Of a stretch of 46,527 nucleotides of DNA, positions 40,811 through 46,527 are shown piece after piece. The DNA is from Cylindrotheca closterium (taxonomy: Eukaryota > Bacillariophyta > Bacillariophyceae > Bacillariales > Bacillariaceae). A program made the position numbers and the translations under genes. The notes under the pieces were generated by a model, which saw only the letters and a program-made list of their open reading frames with translations, did not search any database and had not been told where the DNA came from. The stretch covers positions 306,571 to 353,097 of the forward strand of contig CAKOGP040000224.1 in assembly GCA_933822405.4 (NCBI GenBank). Direction: 5' to 3'. Position 1 is the stretch's first letter; the number at the start of each line of letters is the position of its first letter.

Positions 40811-42514
40811 TCATCCTACGCCAGAACGACTTCGAATACTTTCATTTATTAGGAAAGCTGTTCTATCCCCCACCTTCAAGCCTCCTTCATCGTCATCATC
40901 ATTCGTTTCACTCGCCTTCATTACTTCTGTACAAAGCATATCGCACAGAGATTCAATAGTAGGCCGTTTGTCGGGATTAGGAGCCCAAGATTGCTCCACC
41001 AAATCGTGGATCTGTGATCCTTCTGGAAGGACGTGCTTCTGATGTGGAATCATCTTTTTCAGATTTGGTCGCTTCTTGAGAATAACCACCATCTCATTGT
41101 GCTTCTCGTTGGTCAAGTAGCAATACGCATTATGATTGGACATGACCTCCCAGAACATGATTGCAAAGGAATAGACATCAGCAGGCAAGCCGTAATCTTT
41201 GCACATGATAACTTCTGGCGCCATGTATCGTCTGCTTCCAGTGAGCCCAGTCAACCTGTATTTATCCTTAACGTCCTTGTCCTTTTCCTTGAGTTCTTTT
41301 GCTAAACCAAAGTCGAATAGTCTCACATCGCCCCTGACATCATAGGCCAGATTCTCAGGCTTCAAATCACGGAAAATGATCGAGTTCTTGGCCAAGAATC
41401 GCAGTGCCCTGGCAGTATCGTACAAGGCCAAGAGCTTTTGGGCGAATCGTTCCTTTTGGACTTGTATCTCTTCTTCTTGCTTGTCTTTAGGATGGTGAAT
41501 CAGACGCTCCAACTTGGAAAATAGTGACCCACTGCTGTCCTCCTTTTTCCACTCCAACATTTTGTCACGCAAGGTCATGGTCAAACGATCCAAGATAATG
41601 GCAAAATCTTTCTTTCCAGGTTCACTAATGGTGCCACGCATCCTGCAAATGTTTGGATGACGAAGCGACATTAGGAAACGAGCTTCGGATGCGAAATCGG
41701 AAGTTGCATACATCAACTTTTCACCCTTTAGATCTTTCCTCAATCTCTTGATTGCATACCGAGGTTTTCCATTCCGCATCACATGGGAACTCATGTAGCC
41801 TTTTGATAGATTGGAACCTGGTACCTTTCTCGGGCTGCTTCGTTTGGAATTTTCCGCCGTCGAGCCAATCTCTCCATCGTCATCGTCGTCGTCGTCATCT
41901 CCTGATAAGCTAGAGTCATCGTACTCGGCCGAATCTTGTTCGTCTCCTTGAAATATGACAGCATCAGGATTTTGGGCAAAGGACACATTTGAGTCTTTTC
42001 GACCAAATTTGCTATTGGAGGAAGGTTTGCCAATAATACCACTGGATTGCGAATCCAGTATAGAGGATGATTTGCGAAGAAGATTACTACCATTAGACTC
42101 CTCTTTTCCGTTCGGGTCTCTTTCACTTTTGGGACTTGTAGGAGTATCTTTATTATTGCGCACTGACAGCTCGGGAGTTGGTGTTGTCGCTGGGTCGTCA
42201 TCTACTTTGTTGTCTTCGTCGTCCTCGACGTGAAAGGCGGCAATCGAGTACACAGCACCGAATTCCCCCTGTCCAAGAAATGAGCCCAGGGAAACTTCTT
42301 TGGATTCAAATGCTGGTAGTGAGGAAGATTGCCTGTTGGTAAAGAATACAGAATCTTGCCTCATAAGTTCCAGGTGCGTCTTTGTGGCGCTATGCCTCGC
42401 CTTTTCGTGAGCCTCATGATCCCGCTCGTCATCTTCTGGCACGTCATCATGATCTGAGAGTTTCACTCGGTTTCCTATCGTTGATTTGCCTAGCTCATCA
42501 TCGTGAGTCGACAT
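40811..42514 (-). CDS. TKL-like protein kinase (kinase 1)
   Basis: Single exon, 567 residues. All catalytic landmarks are present: Gly loop GQGEFG (81-86), VAIK Lys256 in RYAIKRL, alpha-C Glu277, FRDLKPEN (381-388; Phe replaces the usual His of HRD), DFG (401-403) and APE (432-434). The unusual part is about 165 residues of Ser/Asp-rich insert between the Gly loop and the Lys, where kinases normally have about 15. A second insert of about 30 residues lies before the alpha-D/E region. Sequence type is closest to TKL-like kinases. Substrate unknown. Two relatives follow in tandem on the same strand. Confidence 0.9.
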   Translation of the reverse strand: MSTHDDELGKSTIGNRVKLSDHDDVPEDDERDHEAHEKARHSATKTHLELMRQDSVFFTNRQSSSLPAFESKEVSLGSFLGQGEFGAVYSIAAFHVEDDEDNKVDDDPATTPTPELSVRNNKDTPTSPKSERDPNGKEESNGSNLLRKSSSILDSQSSGIIGKPSSNSKFGRKDSNVSFAQNPDAVIFQGDEQDSAEYDDSSLSGDDDDDDDDGEIGSTAENSKRSSPRKVPGSNLSKGYMSSHVMRNGKPRYAIKRLRKDLKGEKLMYATSDFASEARFLMSLRHPNICRMRGTISEPGKKDFAIILDRLTMTLRDKMLEWKKEDSSGSLFSKLERLIHHPKDKQEEEIQVQKERFAQKLLALYDTARALRFLAKNSIIFRDLKPENLAYDVRGDVRLFDFGLAKELKEKDKDVKDKYRLTGLTGSRRYMAPEVIMCKDYGLPADVYSFAIMFWEVMSNHNAYCYLTNEKHNEMVVILKKRPNLKKMIPHQKHVLPEGSQIHDLVEQSWAPNPDKRPTIESLCDMLCTEVMKASETNDDDDEGGLKVGDRTAFLINESIRSRSGVG

Positions 42515-42935
42515 TGTTGCTGTTGTGTGTGTGTCTCTGTGTATATATATACCGAGGTATGGCAGATCAGGGATGATGCTGGCTATTATATGCAGTGCAG
42601 TCTACAAATAAATCTATTACATCGAATTCGATCGGTCAGTTCTGATGGCGGGGTTCTGATTGAGAATAGAATATATAAAAAAGAATGAAGGCGGATATGA
42701 CATCTTTGATTCGCGTTCCACGCATACCGTACCATAGTACACGTACACTACGAGGGACTTACGTGTCAAAACTAAAACACTATCATAGTACATCCTTGAT
42801 GATTGCCGAAAATGACGAAGATGGGATTACAGATATTGCATATACACATGTATTTGGAACATATATATAAGCGGGAGGGACGAATATGAGGAAAAGTGTA
42901 TATATTCACTAGTACCTGGAGGATAATAATCATTT
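42515..42935. other. intergenic region with GT/AT dinucleotide runs
   Basis: No gene. A short GT run followed by TATATATA lies at about 42522-42550, just upstream of kinase 1. The rest holds the 3' flank of kinase 2. Confidence 0.45.
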
Positions 42936-44423
42936 TCAACACCACAAAGGTTCGTCAATCCGACTCTTTAGGCTTCCAGCTGCGAGATGTGAAGATCGAT
43001 CGACTGCTTTGCCTTCTTCATTGGATACACTTATAATCTCAGAGAAGAGTTCCTCACATATCTTTTGAATTCCTGGTCGTTTGCTGGGATCATGTGACCA
43101 AGATTTCTCAATCAAACCACACATAATCGAACCTTGTGGAGCTACTTTCTTCGAAATCATCTTCTTCAGATTGGGTCGTTTCCTTCGCGTAACAACCGTC
43201 TCAAAGTGCTTCTCAGGACCCATGTAAAAGTATGCATCGCGATTTGACATCATCTCCCAAAACATGATTGCAAAGGAGTAAACATCAACAGCCAAACCGT
43301 AATCCTTGTACACCATGACTTCAGGCGCCATGTATCGACGGCTTCCTGTCTGACCTGTCATTTTGTACATTCCAGGAGATTTCATGTCGAATAGACGCAA
43401 GTCTCCACGCAGATCAAAAGCAAGATTCTCAGGCTTTAGGTCTCGAAAGACAATGGAATGATCGGCCAGGTATCGGAGTGCTCTTGCAACATCATATGCT
43501 GCCAATAGCTTTTCTCCATAGATCTCTCTTTGGAACATCAGCTTTTCTTCTAGCTTGCTCTTTGATTGGTTCCCAAGTATCTTCTTCAGTTTGGAAAAGA
43601 GCGACCCACTATCGTCTTTTTTCTTCCATTCCACCATCTTCTCCCGAAGCGTCAGGGTCAGGCGGTCCATTACAATGGAAAATCCTCTCTTTCCAGGCTC
43701 TCCAATGGTTCCTCTCATCCTACAAATGTTAGGATGGCGAAGCGTCATTAGAAAGTTGGCTTCAGAAGCCAAATCGGCTGTGGCTTGGGTTAATGTGGGT
43801 CCTCTCAAATCCTTCTTTAGTCGTTTGATGGCGTATCGAGACATTCCACCCCGCATGATATGTTTACGCATGTAACCTTTCGAAACATTGGGCTCTAGCA
43901 AGAGCTCCAGGTCTCGTTGCTCAAGACCGGGAGGGAGGGCACCCTTGAGACCGATTCCTTTACAATCCATAAAAATCTCGACTGCCAAGGGCTCGTCGTT
44001 CTGATGAGGGTTGTCATCAATCCGGAGGCTGTCGTCTGCCGTCTCAGTTTCGTCATCGGTTGCGCTGGTCTCGTTTTCAGGAGACACCGAGCGCCGATCA
44101 TGTTTGGGTGTCTCTTCTTCTTCTTCTTCGTCAACCTTGGTATGAATCGCATCTATCGAAAATACGACTCCAAATTCCCCCTGCCCAAGATTCTTTTCCA
44201 GCGACACTTCGTTAGACTTAAATTTTGGTAAGGTTAGCGAGGGACTGTTTTGGAAAAGGTGAGAGTCCTTCTTCATCACTTCCAATAGGAACTGAGTGAT
44301 ATTATAAGCTTGGTCACCAGACGACCATTCGGCATTGTTACCAGATGCTGAGTTCTTCGGCTCTCCTCTTGCTCGGTTCCCGATACCTGATACGCTCAAT
44401 GCGTCATGGCGACTTGACAACAT
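42936..44423 (-). CDS. TKL-like kinase with deleted DFG segment, predicted pseudokinase (kinase 2)
   Basis: Single exon, 495 residues, a close relative of kinase 3. Present: Gly loop GQGEFG (80-85 region), Lys200 in RYAIKRL, Glu221, FRDLKPEN (327-334), APE (367-369). Missing: where its neighbours read LFDFGLAKELKEKD, this protein reads LFD then directly MKSPGMYK. Eleven residues (FGLAKELKEKD) are absent, an exact 33-bp in-frame deletion at 43385/43386. Asp346 of DFG remains, but Phe, Gly and the beginning of the activation segment are gone. The rest of the frame is intact, so the gene may still make a protein that acts as a scaffold or binds nucleotide without normal catalysis. The acidic insert (ETSATDDETETADD) lies between the Gly loop and the Lys as in kinase 1. 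The C-terminus ends in PLWC, shared with kinase 3. Confidence 0.88.
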   Translation of the reverse strand: MLSSRHDALSVSGIGNRARGEPKNSASGNNAEWSSGDQAYNITQFLLEVMKKDSHLFQNSPSLTLPKFKSNEVSLEKNLGQGEFGVVFSIDAIHTKVDEEEEEETPKHDRRSVSPENETSATDDETETADDSLRIDDNPHQNDEPLAVEIFMDCKGIGLKGALPPGLEQRDLELLLEPNVSKGYMRKHIMRGGMSRYAIKRLKKDLRGPTLTQATADLASEANFLMTLRHPNICRMRGTIGEPGKRGFSIVMDRLTLTLREKMVEWKKKDDSGSLFSKLKKILGNQSKSKLEEKLMFQREIYGEKLLAAYDVARALRYLADHSIVFRDLKPENLAFDLRGDLRLFDMKSPGMYKMTGQTGSRRYMAPEVMVYKDYGLAVDVYSFAIMFWEMMSNRDAYFYMGPEKHFETVVTRRKRPNLKKMISKKVAPQGSIMCGLIEKSWSHDPSKRPGIQKICEELFSEIISVSNEEGKAVDRSSHLAAGSLKSRIDEPLWC

Positions 44424-45132
44424 GTTGAATATGTTTTACTTTTCAAAACTGATGGAGTTTTATGAGCAGGACACTATTTTTATATGATCAGTGATCACCT
44501 TTTTTGCATGACACCTTGGTATAAAAAGCTCACAAGTTCGTTTCTTTGCACGTGATTATAAGTTTCTCTTGAAAAGCTTCTCGAGCGCGTGATCCATCAA
44601 AACATTCAATTAACGCTTCTTTTTTTAGAAGCATGGTGGGTACAAAAAAAACGCGGTGCAAACGTCTTCCGCGATTGATACGACAGAATTTGAGAAGCAA
44701 CATGACCTGAGACGCAACCAAGCGGCTGTTTCATTCGCTCCAGAGTTCAAGCGATTCGTACACATGACGTAGATCCACTACCAAAGAAAGGACCAAGATA
44801 CATTGGACCGATCCTGCATGTGGGGAAGCGACTAGGTACGTGTACGTGTACAGATTGACACGACGAATACCCGAAGGTGGTACGACGTAGATCCCTACAG
44901 TATGGGGTCAATCCTGCATGCACCCAAGTTACGAGGTACAAGATAGCCGCTGTCCGAATACCGCAAACGTTGACCACAATACCGTACACGGCAAATAGTC
45001 CTCTGCCTTTCATCCAATGCAATCCAGCATGCACGAAAGTGACTAAAAGTGGCCGATGGCCGGATACCACCTAAATCATAGCATGTTTACAAGACAAATA
45101 GGAAAAACGTGCATCCACTAGTATTGGGAGGA
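44424..45132. repeat. intergenic region with degenerate ~100-bp repeats
   Basis: No gene. Three diverged copies of a segment with the core ATCC(T/A)GCATG...AAG.GAC or AAGTTAC are spaced about 100 to 111 bp apart, with cores at about 44811, 44911 and 45022. GACGTAGATCC precedes copies 1 and 2 (near 44766 and 44884). This could be an old tandem repeat or the remains of a duplicated upstream region of the kinases. Confidence 0.45.
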
Positions 45133-46527
45133 TTAACACCACAAAGGGTCATCAAGCCGACTTTTCAGACTTCCAGCAGCGAGATGCGTAGATCGATCGA
45201 CTGCTACCCTTGAGCTTTCTTCGCTAGATGCACTCATAATCTCAGAAAATAGTTCATCGCATACCTTTTCCATGCCTGGTCGTTTCCGTGGGTCATGTGA
45301 CCAAGCTTTTTCAATCAAGTCACAAATAGTCGAATCTTGTGGAGCAACTTTCTTCGAAATCATCTTCTTGATATTTGGTCGTTTCCTTCGGGTAACAACC
45401 GTTTCAAAATGTTTTTCAGGGCCCAAGTAAAAATAAGCATTACGGTTTGCCATCATCTCCCAAAACATGATCGCAAAGGAGTAAATATCAACAGCCAAAC
45501 CGTAATCCTTGCTCATAAGAACTTCAGGTGCCATATATCGACGGCTTCCGGTCACACCAGTCATTTTGTACATGCCAGGAGCTCTCATGTCTTTCTCCTT
45601 CAGTTCCTTTGCCAATCCAAAGTCAAACAGACGCAAGTCTCCACGCAGATCAAAAGCAAGATTCTCAGGCTTTAGGTCGCGAAAGACAATAGAATGATCG
45701 GCCAAGTATCGAAGAGCCCTGGCGACATCATATGCTGCCAATAGCTTTTCTCCATAGATTTCTTTTTGGACCACCAGCTTTGCTTCTACTTTGCTTTGGG
45801 ATTCGGTCCCAAGCACCTTCTTGAGGTTGGAAACGATAGATCCTCTGTCGTCATGTTTTTTCCATTCCGCCATCTTCTGCCGAAGTGTCAGGGTCAGGCG
45901 GTCTATCACAATGGCGAATCCTCTCTTTCCAGGCTCCCCAACAGTTCCACGCATCCTGCATATGTTGGGATGCCGAAGAGTCATTAGAAAATGGGCTTCA
46001 GAAGCCAAATCGGCCATTGCCTGGACCAATCCATCGCCTTTCAAATCTTTCTTCAATCGTTTGATGGCGTATCGAGGCATACCGTCACGTATGGCATGTT
46101 TGCACATGTAACCTTTCGATACATTGGGTTCTAGCAAGAGATCCAAGTCTCGTTGCTCAAGGCCGGGAGGAGTATCCTTGAGGCCATGTCTACAATCCAA
46201 ATAAATCTCTACTTTTGTTGGGGCGTCCTGAGGACCGTGATCATGTCGGAGACTATCGTCTGCCATCTCAGTTTCATCGTCGGTTGCGGTAGTTTCATTT
46301 TCAGGAGACACCGAGTGGCGATCATTCTTTGGTTTTTCGTCATCGTCAACTTTGGCAATATTATTATTATTGTTATGAATGATGGCGCCGATTGAAAACA
46401 CCACTCCAAATTCCCCTTGCCCAAGATTCTTTTCCAGAAAGATTTCACTTGACTTGAACTTTGGTAAAGTATCAGAGGGATTGTTTTGAAAAAAGCGGGA
46501 ATCTTTCTTCATTAGTTGCAATAGGAA
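45133..46527 (-). CDS. TKL-like protein kinase (kinase 3), 5' end outside the window
   Basis: The frame is open to the window edge; about 464 codons are visible and, by alignment to kinase 2, roughly the first 46 residues are missing. Visible: Gly loop GQGEFG, a shorter acidic insert rich in Asn and Asp, Lys in RYAIKRL, the alpha-C Glu in SEAHF, FRDLKPEN, an intact DFGLAKELKEKD segment, and APE. So unlike kinase 2 it should be catalytically competent. It shares with kinase 2 the VSPENET...ATDDETE insert and the C-terminal LAAGSLKSR and PLWC ends, which makes these two a recent duplicate pair. Kinase 1 is more distant. No substrate can be read. Confidence 0.88.
   Translation of the reverse strand, partial: FLLQLMKKDSRFFQNNPSDTLPKFKSSEIFLEKNLGQGEFGVVFSIGAIIHNNNNNIAKVDDDEKPKNDRHSVSPENETTATDDETEMADDSLRHDHGPQDAPTKVEIYLDCRHGLKDTPPGLEQRDLDLLLEPNVSKGYMCKHAIRDGMPRYAIKRLKKDLKGDGLVQAMADLASEAHFLMTLRHPNICRMRGTVGEPGKRGFAIVIDRLTLTLRQKMAEWKKHDDRGSIVSNLKKVLGTESQSKVEAKLVVQKEIYGEKLLAAYDVARALRYLADHSIVFRDLKPENLAFDLRGDLRLFDFGLAKELKEKDMRAPGMYKMTGVTGSRRYMAPEVLMSKDYGLAVDIYSFAIMFWEMMANRNAYFYLGPEKHFETVVTRRKRPNIKKMISKKVAPQDSTICDLIEKAWSHDPRKRPGMEKVCDELFSEIMSASSEESSRVAVDRSTHLAAGSLKSRLDDPLWC

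Overview
The window reads as nuclear DNA of a diatom, probably a pennate one. The genes are compact and many carry one or two short GT-AG introns of about 64 to 120 bp. Several proteins belong to families typical of diatoms: DUF6824-type repeats, extended Sec14-like proteins with an LSFDELQREQEDLHG-type N-terminal box, P/T-rich stalks on type II membrane proteins, and an ASAF-like presequence. No virus, transposon, rRNA, tRNA or CRISPR element was recognised. Everything here was read by eye without database searches, so family names are recognition calls.

Region 1 (1-2704): no gene I can support.

Region 2 (2705-20661): a local cluster of six related genes plus one relic. Four genes and the relic lie on the plus strand (2705-4522, relic 4591-5175, 5591-7330, 8463-10103, 10488-12246). 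Two lie on the minus strand (14620-16393, 18817-20661). Each protein of about 550-590 residues has the same order: N-terminal Cys-Gly patch, LSFDELQREQEDLHG box, divergent CRAL-TRIO/Sec14-like domain, then two DUF6824-like repeats. Intron patterns differ between most members, segments are shared mosaically between neighbours, and one member carries a frameshift. A membrane-anchored multicopper oxidase (12619-14485) and an aquaporin (17046-18179) are embedded in the cluster.

Region 3 (20997-30027): ordinary, mostly unrelated genes. They are a type II membrane PhoX/DUF839 phosphatase-like protein, an NTF2/SnoaL-fold protein with a plastid-type presequence, the ESCRT-II subunit VPS36, a membrane-anchored trypsin-fold protease with a Cys-rich tail, and a DUF501 protein.

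Region 4 (31162-40753): a protein with two tandem SILK-plus-RVxF (PP1 docking) modules, a Golgi-type sulfotransferase, a SUMO/Rad60-like ubiquitin-fold protein, a Sec14-GOLD (patellin-like) protein, and eIF2D.

Region 5 (40811-46527): three related TKL-like protein kinases in tandem on the minus strand. The middle one has lost the Phe-Gly of DFG and the start of the activation segment through an exact 33-bp in-frame deletion. The last one runs off the window. The strongest leads for something undescribed are the CRAL-TRIO plus double DUF6824 array, the double PP1-docking protein and the predicted pseudokinase.
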